The notes below the pieces were generated by a model. That model did not search any database. It saw only the letters and a list, made by a program, of their open reading frames with translations, and was not told the origin of the DNA. Shown here piece by piece: positions 1 through 8,895 of a stretch of DNA of 64,000 nucleotides (the first letter of the stretch is position 1; each line of letters opens with the position of its first letter). This stretch comes from Aliiroseovarius zhejiangensis (GTDB lineage: Bacteria; Pseudomonadota; Alphaproteobacteria; Rhodobacterales; Rhodobacteraceae): the NCBI RefSeq assembly GCF_014656375.1, contig NZ_BNCH01000006.1, forward strand, positions 62,001 through 126,000, in the 5' to 3' direction. The position numbers were made by a program, and so were the translations under genes.

Positions 1-272
1 ACCGCTCGACCACCGCGTCGCTCGGTTTTGACACAGATGTCTCGCCCAATGCCTCTTTGGGGTTTGAATTGGACTATGCAGAAGTGACAAATGTCGCAAC
101 CGGTGCCACCACATCCGTATCTGGTTTCCGCGCCACCTATAATCGTGACCTGACGGCAAATTGGGATATGATCGCAGGCTACGAGTATCGCAAGCGTCGG
201 CAACCGGGTGACACTGACCGTGAAAGCAACGAGTTGTTCGTCACGTTGGAACGCGAATTTAGCATTCGCTGA
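1..272 (+). CDS. C-terminal end of an outer-membrane beta-barrel-like protein (5' truncated)
   Basis: The reading frame is open from base 3 and enters the window without a start, so only about 89 C-terminal residues are seen. They show alternating polar and hydrophobic strands with aromatic girdle residues (IAGYEYRKRRQ, ELFVTLEREFSIR), as in outer-membrane beta-barrels whose last strand ends near an aromatic residue. The last residue is Arg rather than Phe, so the barrel call is inference. A strong terminator follows about 50 bases downstream. The gene converges on the type I secretion operon. The family cannot be named from this fragment. Confidence 0.6.
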   Translation, partial: RSTTASLGFDTDVSPNASLGFELDYAEVTNVATGATTSVSGFRATYNRDLTANWDMIAGYEYRKRRQPGDTDRESNELFVTLEREFSIR

Positions 273-320
273 TCCGCCCCTGTCGCGCAATTCCCGCTTG
301 GTGACATATTCACAAAGGAG

Positions 321-355
321 AACCCACCCGGGCGCCATCGCCGGGTGGGTTTTTT
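321..355 (+). terminator. Rho-independent terminator of the beta-barrel gene
   Basis: An 11-bp perfect stem (AACCCACCCGG at 321-331 against CCGGGTGGGTT at 341-351) with a 9-base loop runs directly into a T tract on the plus strand. On the minus strand the hairpin is not followed by a clean T run, so it mainly serves the plus-strand gene ending at 272. Confidence 0.9.
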
Positions 356-384
356 GAACACGCGCCCGATGGGCGCGGACGCTG

Positions 385-1818
385 TCAGTTGGTCACTGAG
401 CTGGCTGACTTCACCTCGACCACGGTCTCTTCCTCAACCTCACCGACCTGGCTTCCCGCCCCCAAAGCGATGTTCAGGCGCACATAGTTGCGGGCCAGAA
501 GGCGCAGGTTGTCGGCAAGGGCGGTGTCGGCATCAGCGATCCGTTCCTCGGCGCTGATCAGGTCGCGGATGGTGGCGCCTTCGCGTGTCAGAAGCTCTTG
601 CGTCAGGTCGCGGGCTTCGCGGTTCAGACGCACGCGGCGTTGTGATTCCACAACGGCGTTTCGGCTGCCCTGATAGGCGGCAAGGGCGCTCTCGACCTCG
701 CTCACCGAGCGCAGGACGGCGGATTGCCAACCAGCATAGGCCTGACGGGCGACGGATTGTCGAGCAGCGACACGCGATTTGTCCGCTTTCATCGGCAAGG
801 ACGGCAGATTCAAGGTAGGCCCGATGGAATATTCCAGCCCATCCGCCCCGCTGGTCGCGCCATAGCCAATCATGCCGCTCAGCGACAGCGACGGGTACAT
901 ATCGGCCCGCGCAATGCCGACATTCGTGACGGCTTCGTAATAACTGCGTTCGGCGATTTTCATATCAGGCCGATTGCGCAGAATGTCCGCGGGAACGCCG
1001 GTTTTCAGGGTTTTCGACGGGCGGGGCTGACTGGCATTGCCATCCAGACTGACACCCAGCCGACCGGGGGCGACACCGGTCAGAACCGCGATCTCGGCCT
1101 TGCCCGCGCGGATGGCGGCAATCAGGGCCGGGATCTGCGTCTGGGTTTCGGCGACCAGGGCTTCGGTCTGGACCACATCAAGCTTGGTGGCTGCACGCTG
1201 GTCGAACAACTGCTTGGTCTGCGTGACAGCATTGCGGCGCGAGGCAAGCTGCTGGCGCCGCAAATTCAGCAATCGCTGATTATAGCGCAGGTCCACATAG
1301 GCATTGGCCAGGTTCAGCAACACGGTCAGACGGGCGGCGTCCTCTTCGGCATCCGCAATGTCAATCCGCGCACCGGCGGCCTGAACCTGCTGACGGCGCA
1401 ACCCATAGGGGTCAAGCAGCCAGTCCAGGTTCAGTCGTGCGTTGCTGCTGTGGCGCGCCGTGCCGCCGGGAGGTTGCGCATAACGATGCGTCGCCGTGGG
1501 TGTTGCGGTCAGCAAACCGGGGATCGTGTCGCGGTTTGCGCGTGCCTCGACCACTTTTTCGCGGGCGATCTCAAGGTCGTAATTCCCGGCCAGCGCCCGT
1601 TCGACCAATGTGTTCAGGACCGGATCCTTGAACCCCATCCACCAAGTGTCATCCGCCAAAGGCACCGGAACCGCCTGCGACGAAACACTGGAATAGGATT
1701 TGGCGAACTTGAAGAAGGGGAGTTTGTACGGTTCATCGGTCGCACACCCGGACAGCCCCATCGTGGCCACCAGAACGCACCCCAGGACCGGCGCTTTACG
1801 CCTGCTCATTTGTTTCAT
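385..1818 (-). CDS. TolC/NodT-type outer-membrane efflux lipoprotein
   Basis: This 477-residue protein has a lipoprotein signal with lipobox LSGC (Cys25), followed by two outer-membrane efflux (OEP) repeats rich in coiled-coil helix (for example around SRRNAVTQTKQLFDQRAA). Family members trimerise into the outer-membrane exit duct of RND pumps or type I secretion systems. It lies 169 bases downstream of the HlyD-like adaptor and PrtD-like ABC gene on the same strand, so it is probably the exit duct of that secretion system. The lipoprotein form is more typical of RND partners, so a role with the RND pump at 23.7-27.9 kb cannot be excluded. Confidence 0.88.
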   Translation of the reverse strand: MKQMSRRKAPVLGCVLVATMGLSGCATDEPYKLPFFKFAKSYSSVSSQAVPVPLADDTWWMGFKDPVLNTLVERALAGNYDLEIAREKVVEARANRDTIPGLLTATPTATHRYAQPPGGTARHSSNARLNLDWLLDPYGLRRQQVQAAGARIDIADAEEDAARLTVLLNLANAYVDLRYNQRLLNLRRQQLASRRNAVTQTKQLFDQRAATKLDVVQTEALVAETQTQIPALIAAIRAGKAEIAVLTGVAPGRLGVSLDGNASQPRPSKTLKTGVPADILRNRPDMKIAERSYYEAVTNVGIARADMYPSLSLSGMIGYGATSGADGLEYSIGPTLNLPSLPMKADKSRVAARQSVARQAYAGWQSAVLRSVSEVESALAAYQGSRNAVVESQRRVRLNREARDLTQELLTREGATIRDLISAEERIADADTALADNLRLLARNYVRLNIALGAGSQVGEVEEETVVEVKSASSVTN

Positions 1819-1828
1819 TTTGCTACCC

Positions 1829-1887
1829 GTCTGCCTCGTCAGTCGTCTGTGCGACTGTTGTATTTACGGTTGTTATTGGAGGCAGAC
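1829..1887 (-). promoter_or_regulatory. Nested inverted repeat in the leader of the TolC-like gene
   Basis: Outer arms GTCTGCCTC (1829-1837) and GAGGCAGAC (1879-1887) pair perfectly over 9 bp. Inside them CAGTCG (1840-1845) and CGACTG (1852-1857) form a second stem. The structure starts about 11 bases upstream of the start codon, so it would fold in the 5' leader if transcription starts upstream of it. Function is unknown; it may be an RNA structure or a protein-binding site. Confidence 0.45.
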
Positions 1888-1987
1888 TGGCACAGAACCC
1901 TGTTTTCACCAAGAAATACTGCGTTTTTCGCCAAACTGCGAGTGAGACATGACCAAAAAACCACAACCAGCGAGGCGGCGCTTTCGC

Positions 1988-3304
1988 CTATCCTTCCCGG
2001 AAAGCGCGTCTTAACTGCTGTAGCAGCGGCTCGGCCAGATAGGTCAGAACCGACCGTTCGCCGGTTTGCAGGAACGCCTCGACCGGCATGCCGGGGATCA
2101 GTTCGACATCGCCCAGGCGGGTGATTTCCTCGGCGGGCAGGGTCAGGTCGATGCGGAAATAGGATTGCCCGGTCTGCGGATCTTCGACCGATGTGGGCGA
2201 TATCCCCGCCACCGTCCCGAAGAGTTCAGGCGTGGTGCGCTGGTTGAACGCCGGAAAAATCACCTTTGCGACCTGCCCGACAAACACCTGATCAATCGAG
2301 CGCGGATCGACCTGCAGTTTGAACTCGACCCCGTCAGACAGCGGCACGATCTGGGTGATCGTCGCCTCGGGCGCCACCACGCCCCCTTCGGTCGTGGCCT
2401 GCAATTCATGCACGATCCCGTCGGTCGGGGCCAGAATGTCGATCCGCTCCAACTGCTTCTGGACGGTTACGATCTGCAGGGTCAGCTCTTCCCGTTCGGC
2501 GGTCGTGTCGCGCAATTCGGTCACCACCTGTTCCTTGAACTCGCGATCGGCTTGCAGGATCTCAAGTTCGGTATCGCGGATCGAGTTGTGTATCCGCGCC
2601 AGTTCCGACTGGTGTTCGGCAATCTGCCCCAAAAGCGAGGATTCGCGCCCCTGCAATTCCAGCAATTCACTTTCGCGCACCAGCCCCTGTTCGCTCAGCC
2701 CCTGTTTGGTTTCGCGTTCCTGACTGACATAGGCCAACTGTTCCTGCTTGGCACTGATCAGCGCCTCGACACCCGAGATCTGGTTGCCGAACTGCTTGAT
2801 CCGCTCGGCCAGTTGCTCCTTGCGGCCGCTCAGCACTTCGCGCCGGGCCACGAAAATCTCGCGCTGGCCTTTGAAATGCTGGGTCAGGTCGATGCCATCC
2901 AGATAGGGGCTGTCGATATTGAAGACGGGGGCGTCAAGTTCCTGATACTCGGCATCCAGACGCGCCTCGCGGGTGATGACCTCGGACAGGCGGTTGCGAT
3001 AGATTTCAAGGTTGATCTGTAACAGGCTGGGGTCCAGCCTGAGCAGCACATCGCCCTTGCGCACCACATCACCATCCCGGACCAGAATTTCCTGCACCAC
3101 GCCGCCATCCAGGCTTTGCACCTTCTTGGGCAGCCCCCGCACAACCACCTTGCCCGGCGCAATCACCGCCCCGGTGATCAGCGTCGTGGACATCCAGACA
3201 AAGACTGACACCAGCAGCGCCAGCGAGGCCAGCGCACCCAGATAGGCGGGGGCGGCCAGCCCGGTCTTGATCGGGCTTTGGAGATCGGATGCAGGTTTCG
3301 CCAT
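1988..3304 (-). CDS. HlyD-family type I secretion membrane-fusion protein
   Basis: This 438-residue periplasmic adaptor joins an inner-membrane ABC exporter to an outer-membrane TolC-type duct. A single N-terminal membrane segment (about residues 20-45) is followed by a biotinyl-lipoyl-like half-motif, a long coiled coil (about 85-270) and the second lipoyl/beta-barrel part. The C-terminal end (YLAEPLLQQLRRAFREG) matches the conserved tail of PrtE/HlyD proteins. The ATG has a good ribosome site (GAGG) and begins 3 bases after the upstream ABC gene stops, so the two are co-transcribed. Confidence 0.92.
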   Translation of the reverse strand: MAKPASDLQSPIKTGLAAPAYLGALASLALLVSVFVWMSTTLITGAVIAPGKVVVRGLPKKVQSLDGGVVQEILVRDGDVVRKGDVLLRLDPSLLQINLEIYRNRLSEVITREARLDAEYQELDAPVFNIDSPYLDGIDLTQHFKGQREIFVARREVLSGRKEQLAERIKQFGNQISGVEALISAKQEQLAYVSQERETKQGLSEQGLVRESELLELQGRESSLLGQIAEHQSELARIHNSIRDTELEILQADREFKEQVVTELRDTTAEREELTLQIVTVQKQLERIDILAPTDGIVHELQATTEGGVVAPEATITQIVPLSDGVEFKLQVDPRSIDQVFVGQVAKVIFPAFNQRTTPELFGTVAGISPTSVEDPQTGQSYFRIDLTLPAEEITRLGDVELIPGMPVEAFLQTGERSVLTYLAEPLLQQLRRAFREG

Positions 3305-3307
3305 CGC

Positions 3308-5050
3308 TTATACCTCGAACACGGAACTGGGGGCGGCGGTTGGACGGGGGGGTGCTGCATGTTGCAACACTTCTTCCTTCATTCCGAAACGGCCCACCCG
3401 GCCTTCGTGCAGGATCAGGATCTTGTTCACCGCCTGAATGACGCTGGGGCGATGCGCCATCACCAGAACGGTGCACCCCTTCCGGCGCATCCCGATCACC
3501 GCATTGGCCAGTGCCTCGTCGCCCTTGGCATCAAGGTTCGAGTTCGGCTCGTCCAGAACCAACAGGCGTGGGCTGCCATAAAGGGCGCGCGCCAGACCCA
3601 ACCGCTGTGTCTGCCCGCCGGACAGGGGCTGTTCCGTGGTGCCCACATAGGTCGCATAGCCCTGCGGCATTTTCAGGATCATGTCATGAACGCCCGCAAT
3701 CTGCGCGGCTTCGATCACATCTTCGTCGCGGGCGGCAGGGTCGAAGCGGGCGATGTTTTCGGCAATCGTGCCTGGCAGCATCTCGACCCGTTGCGGCAGG
3801 TATCCGATATGGCGCCCCAGATCCTTGTTCTGCCACTGGTTTAGGGTCGCGCCGTCCAGACGCACCTCGCCATGGTCCGGTTGCCACAGCCCCACAAGCA
3901 GGCGGGCCAGGCTGGACTTGCCCGCCGCGCTGCTGCCGACCACACCCAGCCCGTCGCCCGGCTCCAGCTCGAAACTGACGCGTTCCAGAATGCGGGGCCG
4001 GTCGCTGACCAGAGAGTTCTTGGGCGTCAGCTTGGTGACATTCTTCACCACCAGATGCCCCTTGGGGTCAGGCAGGTCAAATCCGGCTTGCGGATCGGGA
4101 ATGTAATCCATCGCCTCTTTCAACCGCCGATGCGCGTCACCTGCCCGCCCGATGCTGCGCCAATGACCGATCACCTGATCAACGGGCGCCAACGCGCGCC
4201 CCGCCACGATCGAGGTCGCAATGATCATCCCCGGCGAGATTTCCTGACGAAGCGCTAGAAAAGCCCCGACGGTCAGCAATGTGGACTGCAACAGCAGGCG
4301 AAAGGATTTCGAGAAGGCCGCGACCACCTCGGACCGGTCGCCGCCGGTTTGGGAATGACCCAGACTTGTTTGATGCAGCCCGCGCCAACGATCCGTGACC
4401 TTGTCCAACATACCAAGTGCCATCACCGCTTCGGCGTTGCGGCGCGCGCGTTCCACAAAGGACCGTTCGACCCCTTCGCTTGTGCCCGCATTCTTGATCG
4501 GCCCCCGCGAGGCGAAACGGTTGATCACCGCCGCGATGATCACGATCAGCGCCCCGCCCACCGTCAGCCACCCCAACCAGGGATGGATGAAGAACACCAC
4601 CGCCAGGAAAATCGGGATCCACGGCAGATCGAACAGGCCCAGAATCGCCGGGCTGGCCAGAAACGCACGGATCACACCCAGATCCTGCACCGGGTTGTAA
4701 TGTTCCTTGTTGTCGACGAAGCCCGAGCGCAGCCAGAAGCCGAACGTATCCGCGCCCACCGCCTGATCCATCCGGTAACTGGCCCGCGACAACAGGCGCG
4801 CGCGCAGAAACTCATAGACGCCCAGAAAGGCGTAAAGGATTACGACAATCACAAACAGGCCCTGCAACGTGGCCACCGACCCGCTGGACAAGACGCGGTC
4901 ATAGACTTGCAGCATGTAAAGCGGCCCGGTCAGCATCAACAGGTTGATTGCGGCGCTGAACAGACCGACCGTCAGAAACGCCCGACGCAGGCGCGAAAGC
5001 TCTTTCTTATAGGGGTTTTTCTTGGGTTTCGCAGAAAACTGTTCTGACAA
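3308..5050 (-). CDS. PrtD-like type I secretion ABC transporter (permease fused to ATPase)
   Basis: This 580-residue protein fuses a six-helix transmembrane domain (about residues 20-300) to an ABC ATPase. The Walker A motif is GSSAAGKS (372-379), the signature LSGGQ (476-480), and Walker B LLVLDEP (496-502). There is no N-terminal C39 peptidase or peptidase-like domain, which fits the PrtD group that exports RTX proteases, lipases and similar C-terminal-signal substrates. The start is a TTG preceded by GGGGA; no in-frame ATG fits better. No RTX-type substrate is encoded beside it. Confidence 0.92.
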   Translation of the reverse strand: MSEQFSAKPKKNPYKKELSRLRRAFLTVGLFSAAINLLMLTGPLYMLQVYDRVLSSGSVATLQGLFVIVVILYAFLGVYEFLRARLLSRASYRMDQAVGADTFGFWLRSGFVDNKEHYNPVQDLGVIRAFLASPAILGLFDLPWIPIFLAVVFFIHPWLGWLTVGGALIVIIAAVINRFASRGPIKNAGTSEGVERSFVERARRNAEAVMALGMLDKVTDRWRGLHQTSLGHSQTGGDRSEVVAAFSKSFRLLLQSTLLTVGAFLALRQEISPGMIIATSIVAGRALAPVDQVIGHWRSIGRAGDAHRRLKEAMDYIPDPQAGFDLPDPKGHLVVKNVTKLTPKNSLVSDRPRILERVSFELEPGDGLGVVGSSAAGKSSLARLLVGLWQPDHGEVRLDGATLNQWQNKDLGRHIGYLPQRVEMLPGTIAENIARFDPAARDEDVIEAAQIAGVHDMILKMPQGYATYVGTTEQPLSGGQTQRLGLARALYGSPRLLVLDEPNSNLDAKGDEALANAVIGMRRKGCTVLVMAHRPSVIQAVNKILILHEGRVGRFGMKEEVLQHAAPPRPTAAPSSVFEV

Positions 5051-5228
5051 TCACTTATCCCCATGGGTGCCTGCATCGAATATGCGCTTAGTTTGTGCAG
5101 ATGTGGATGCTGATGCAAGGACCGAAGGCGCATCGGGCCAATTTAGTCCGCGCGCGACGCAAAACCGCGCCACGATGCATCCGGGCGCGGGTCAGCAGGT
5201 CAGAGAGGTTTCGATCAGGTGCTTCCGG

Positions 5229-5432
5229 TCAGCCTTGCGGCTCCTCCGGGTCGGTCAGGATGTGATCGCGGATCAGGCGCAACATGGCGATGCTGACAAG
5301 GGCCGAGAATGTGCCAACCGAGCTATAAAACCAAAGCGCCATCCAGATCGAATAGCCGTTCAGCAGCGCGACGATCGCCGTGCCAAGCCCGACAAGCATT
5401 CCAAGACCAAGAACACCGATTACCATTTCCAT
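5229..5432 (-). CDS. Small hypothetical membrane protein
   Basis: This 67-residue protein has two predicted membrane segments (GVLGLGMLVGLGTAIVALL and the following WMALWFYSSVGTFSALVSIAM region) and a short charged C-terminal tail (DHILTDPEEPQG). A GGGAG ribosome site stands 6 bases before the ATG. It lies upstream of the secretion genes on the same strand, separated by 178 bases. No family is recognised and no function is proposed. Confidence 0.7.
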   Translation of the reverse strand: MEMVIGVLGLGMLVGLGTAIVALLNGYSIWMALWFYSSVGTFSALVSIAMLRLIRDHILTDPEEPQG

Positions 5433-6121
5433 CTCCCGTCCGTGCGATCACGCAGGGTTTCAGTTCTACGGCTCCGCCACCACCACCCTGTGGTAGATTC
5501 GTGGCACAAGTAAGGCGCGAGCGCGCCATTATTCAGGGTTGTAAAACACGTCTCGCGATCGTTGGGGCAACGATGCGCGAGACGACGTTCCGGCCTGAGT
5601 GGTGGGGCCAATATACACAAAATCAACCTGCGCGGGAGTCCCGCAAAGCATAAATGTTTAAGCAGGCAAGACATTGCCAAGGCGGCGGCGCATGAAACTA
5701 CCCCAAAGAATAGGCAGCTCTACGCCTTGTGATTGTTTCCGCAGCCCTTTTTGAGACCGTGCATCGGCGGCGCCCGGATGGGGGAAACCTGCCGTTTTGC
5801 GGGTTTTCGTTGCTCTTCGGCCACAAGCCGGATCGGCGGTCCGCGATCCCTGCCAATCGGACCCAAGATTAAGACCGAATCAGTCTGGACGGCCAACGCC
5901 GGCGCCGGACCCTGCCAAAACAGGCGCTTTCACCAGACAAATCCAACATTCACGCCGGGTTCACGCTGTGATTACGGGCGCGGCCTAGTGTGGCTTCAGG
6001 GTGAACATCCTGGGGGAACGGACTATTGTTGTCAGAGCATTTTTTGCAAGAAATGCCGAGTTTGGGTAGTATTTCGAAACAATCTTTTGCGCTGGCCGCA
6101 CAGGTTTCCGAAGGAACGCCA
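5433..6121. other. Intergenic region between the small membrane protein and the regulator gene
   Basis: I see no credible gene in these roughly 690 bases. They should contain the divergent promoters of the flanking genes. The conspicuous element is the hairpin at 5549-5584. A shorter perfect palindrome, GGCGCGAGCGCGCC, lies just to its left, about 80 bases upstream of the small membrane protein gene. Confidence 0.6.
5549..5584. repeat. Long imperfect hairpin, 16 bp with one bulge
   Basis: The left arm at 5549-5564 (CGTCTCGCGATCGTTG) pairs with the right arm at 5568-5584 with a single extra base and a GGG loop. On the minus strand it is followed by TGTTTTA, which resembles a weak terminator, but there is no minus-strand gene immediately upstream. 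It could be a regulator-binding palindrome or the leader structure of the gene starting at 5432. Confidence 0.6.
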
Positions 6122-7906
6122 ATGGACGCTGATCATTCCCGTCAACACGACCTGGATATCTTCCTGTTCGGCCCACTGGCCGTGCAGGACAGTGCGGGCA
6201 ACCAGTTCACACCCAAGAACCAGAAATCCAAGGCGGTTCTGGCGATGCTGGCCCTTGCCCCGCGCGGGTCGCGGTCACGTGTCTGGCTGCGCGACAAATT
6301 GTGGAGCGACCGCGGCGAGGATCAGGCCTCTGCCAGTCTGCGGCAGGCGCTTCTGGACATTCGAAAATGCTTCGGTGCCGATCTGAAAGACATCCTCAGC
6401 GCCGACAAATACTCGGTCTCGCTGGACCTGTCGCGCATCCATGTCGACGCGATCGAACTGATGGGCAAGGTCGAACGCGGCGAGGTTTCGCCCCCTGCCG
6501 GGCTGGACACGGTGTCCGAGCATTTTCTGGAAGGGTTCGACATTTGCGACCCTGAATTTGAAAGCTGGCTGACCCTGGAACGCCAGATCTGGGAACAGCG
6601 GCTGGTGGATCATGGCACCGAGGACGCCGCAGATGCCCCGCCTGAAATGTCCCCGGATGCCCTGGGGCTATCGCGCGGGCCCACGAATCCCGACCCCCTC
6701 ATCAGTGCGCAAATGAATGTATCAGAGCCTGTCCGGCCAGTACGGGCCGCCACATGGGCCATCGGGATGCAAAGCGGCATGTCGGGGGATACCCATGCCG
6801 GGCTTCTGATCGACAAGCTGACCCGAAACCTGCGCGAAATGGGCCGGGTGCCCAGCGTACGCACCTTTGAAAACCAACCGCTGTCGCAGATGCGCAGCGA
6901 ATTTGGCCGGGTCGAAATACCGCTTGTGCTCAGGGTGACAGAACTCACCCAAGGTCCGTCTGTGCGCCTGTCGGTCGAGCTTCTGACCGGCAAGGATGGT
7001 GTGACCGTCTGGTCGTCAAGCCAGGCATTCACCCCTGATGATTTCGCCCAACCCGCCTGCCCCGCCCTGAACGGTCTGGTGTCGCACGCGGTGATCCAGA
7101 TCGGGCGCCACCTGCAGATACACGCCACCAGCCCGCAGATGGCCGGGGCCGGGCAGTTGATCGAATGCATCTATCAGATGTTCGGCCTGTCGGTGAACGA
7201 ACTGACCAGCGCCGAGGACAAGCTCATGCATCTTCTGAAGGTCCAGCCCAACGCGCAAACCTATGCGTGGATGGCCTTTGCCAAGTCGTTCCAGGTCGGC
7301 CAACGGTTCACGCCCGATGCCGCCGCGCAGATTTCAGAGGCGCAATATTACGCGACCCGCGCGCTGGAGGAAGACGAATTCGACCCGCTGGTCCTGTCCT
7401 TGGCGGCACATATTCACTCCTATCTGTTCAGCGAATTCGACATGGCCGCGTCCCTGTTCGAACGGGCGTTGAAAATAGACCCCGAACAAGCGATCGGTTG
7501 GGATCTTTACGCCACGATGAACGCCTATGCCGGCGATACGAAGAAATCGCTGGCGATGGCGTCCTGGGCGCAGCATTTGGGCTCTAACACGCCGATCAGT
7601 TACTATTTTGACACCACGAAATGCATTGCCGCCGCACTGGCCGGCGATCACGCCGCAGCCATCGAAGCCGGGGAAAAGGCCTTGGTGCAGCGGCCGAAAT
7701 TCAACTCGATCCTGCGCTATCTGATCTCAAGCCACGCCCATCTGGGCAATGTGCAGATGGTGGAAAGCCTGTCCCGCAAACTGGCCGAGATCGAGCCGGA
7801 TTTCTCGACCGAGGTGCTGCGCGGGTCCGGCTATCCAGGTCTTGCGACCGAGGGCGGGCGGCAATTCCTGCTGGGGCTGCGCAAGGCCGGGTTCGACCAT
7901 ACTTAA
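6122..7906 (+). CDS. SARP/OmpR-type winged-helix regulator with TPR-like C-terminal region
   Basis: The protein has about 594 residues. The N-terminal 100 residues form a winged-helix DNA-binding domain of the type found in SARP/CadC regulators (LFGPLAVQDSAGNQF, then SKAVLAMLALAPRG and RVWLRDKLWSDRGEDQA), followed by a bacterial-transcriptional-activator-like helical segment. A middle region resembles the adenylate-cyclase-associated or TolB-like spacer of such proteins. The C-terminal 250 residues are helical TPR-like repeats. ATG at 6122 is preferred because AAGGA stands 6 bases upstream; a TTG start at 6026 is weaker. It heads a tight operon with a PAP2-type protein and a subtilisin, so it may control them. 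Confidence 0.82.
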   Translation: MDADHSRQHDLDIFLFGPLAVQDSAGNQFTPKNQKSKAVLAMLALAPRGSRSRVWLRDKLWSDRGEDQASASLRQALLDIRKCFGADLKDILSADKYSVSLDLSRIHVDAIELMGKVERGEVSPPAGLDTVSEHFLEGFDICDPEFESWLTLERQIWEQRLVDHGTEDAADAPPEMSPDALGLSRGPTNPDPLISAQMNVSEPVRPVRAATWAIGMQSGMSGDTHAGLLIDKLTRNLREMGRVPSVRTFENQPLSQMRSEFGRVEIPLVLRVTELTQGPSVRLSVELLTGKDGVTVWSSSQAFTPDDFAQPACPALNGLVSHAVIQIGRHLQIHATSPQMAGAGQLIECIYQMFGLSVNELTSAEDKLMHLLKVQPNAQTYAWMAFAKSFQVGQRFTPDAAAQISEAQYYATRALEEDEFDPLVLSLAAHIHSYLFSEFDMAASLFERALKIDPEQAIGWDLYATMNAYAGDTKKSLAMASWAQHLGSNTPISYYFDTTKCIAAALAGDHAAAIEAGEKALVQRPKFNSILRYLISSHAHLGNVQMVESLSRKLAEIEPDFSTEVLRGSGYPGLATEGGRQFLLGLRKAGFDHT

Positions 7907-7928
7907 CAATGATTAATGGGGGGGTGAG

Positions 7929-8885
7929 ATGATGAAGGAACGGGACGGATCAGTCCATCACTGCGAGACCATCGCCGGATTTCTGGGACATGCCCGGATC
8001 ACCGTTGGCCGCACCGGACTGCAATTCGATGATGCCACCGATGGCACCACGGAACTGACGATGGAACGCCGGACAGGTGCCCAAGGCGCAGGAGGCGTCA
8101 GCGCGGTCAGAATGGTTCTGAACAAATCCGCGTTCAACAAATCGGTGCTGAACAAAAACAAGAACAAGAACAAGAATAAAAACAAGAACAAGAATAAACT
8201 TCAGGCCCCCAGCGCCCAGGGCAGCAGCGGCGCCTTGATGCCAACCGAGGCGATGTTGCGCCTGCACCGTGCAGGGGCGGCCAATCTGGGCGCGCGTCTG
8301 CCCGAAGAATGGACAAACATCGTGCTGCCCCCTCCGCCCGGACCCGATCACAGCCGGTTAGAGACACAGCTTCTGATGGCCATGCAGCGCAATATCGACG
8401 AGCGTAAGCTGCGTATTCCCGACATCCTGCAAGAGGCGTCGCTGGACCTGACCGCCTTCACCCGCCCCCTTGGCATTGACGGGCTGGCCGGTTTTGAAAA
8501 CACCGAGGCCCTGTTTCTGGAGCTTCTGACCGTCACCGAATATATTGGCCTCTATTACAAGGGCCTGTTTGGGCGGCTCAGACCCAACCAGGTCGAACCA
8601 CGCCTGCGCCCCGTCCTGCCCAACCCGGCGCACGAGGCCTATCCCAGCAACCATTCCTTCCAGTGTCACACTATGGCATATGCGTTCAACACGATTCTGC
8701 CCGAACATCCAGCGACACAGGTCTTGTCGACTTCGGCGCTGAACGTGGCGCAGAACCGGGAATGGGCGGGGCTGCATTATCCCAGCGACACCGCGGCGGG
8801 TCAGCTTTTGGCGAAACGATTTGCACCCTTGTTCGCGGAAGCCTTTGCCGCGCGCTACCAGGCCGTGCAGCAGGAATGGATCTAG
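7929..8885 (+). CDS. PAP2/vanadium-haloperoxidase-fold protein with Asn-Lys repeat
   Basis: This 318-residue protein carries the full three-part PAP2 signature: KX6RP (K211 to R218-P219), PSNH in place of PSGH (239-242) and RX5HX3D (R277, H283, D287). In this superfamily these residues bind phosphate or vanadate, so the enzyme is a phosphatase or haloperoxidase. No membrane helices or signal peptide are seen, which favours a soluble enzyme rather than a lipid phosphatase. Residues 75-90 are a perfect (Asn-Lys)8 run, a linker between a short unmatched N-terminal part and the catalytic part. The gene begins 22 bases after the regulator and ends 10 bases before the peptidase gene. Confidence 0.78.
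   Translation: MMKERDGSVHHCETIAGFLGHARITVGRTGLQFDDATDGTTELTMERRTGAQGAGGVSAVRMVLNKSAFNKSVLNKNKNKNKNKNKNKNKLQAPSAQGSSGALMPTEAMLRLHRAGAANLGARLPEEWTNIVLPPPPGPDHSRLETQLLMAMQRNIDERKLRIPDILQEASLDLTAFTRPLGIDGLAGFENTEALFLELLTVTEYIGLYYKGLFGRLRPNQVEPRLRPVLPNPAHEAYPSNHSFQCHTMAYAFNTILPEHPATQVLSTSALNVAQNREWAGLHYPSDTAAGQLLAKRFAPLFAEAFAARYQAVQQEWI
8151..8198 (+). repeat. In-frame AAC-AAR microsatellite encoding (Asn-Lys)8
   Basis: Eight successive AAC/AAT-AAA/AAG hexamers encode alternating Asn and Lys, preceded by two looser NKS-containing copies (8115-8150). The tract is very AT-rich inside a GC-rich gene. Hexamer changes keep the reading frame, so length variation would alter only the linker. Confidence 0.9.
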
Positions 8886-8895
8886 GGGGCACAAG

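Noticed and set aside
724-2124. Long plus-strand open frame opposite the TolC-like gene
   Set aside because: It is antisense to a well-supported gene and its low-complexity His/Gln/Arg-rich product is the usual mirror of GC-rich coding DNA.
8151-8198. Short regular repeat as a CRISPR-like array
   Set aside because: Units are contiguous six-base codon pairs without spacers and lie in frame inside a gene.
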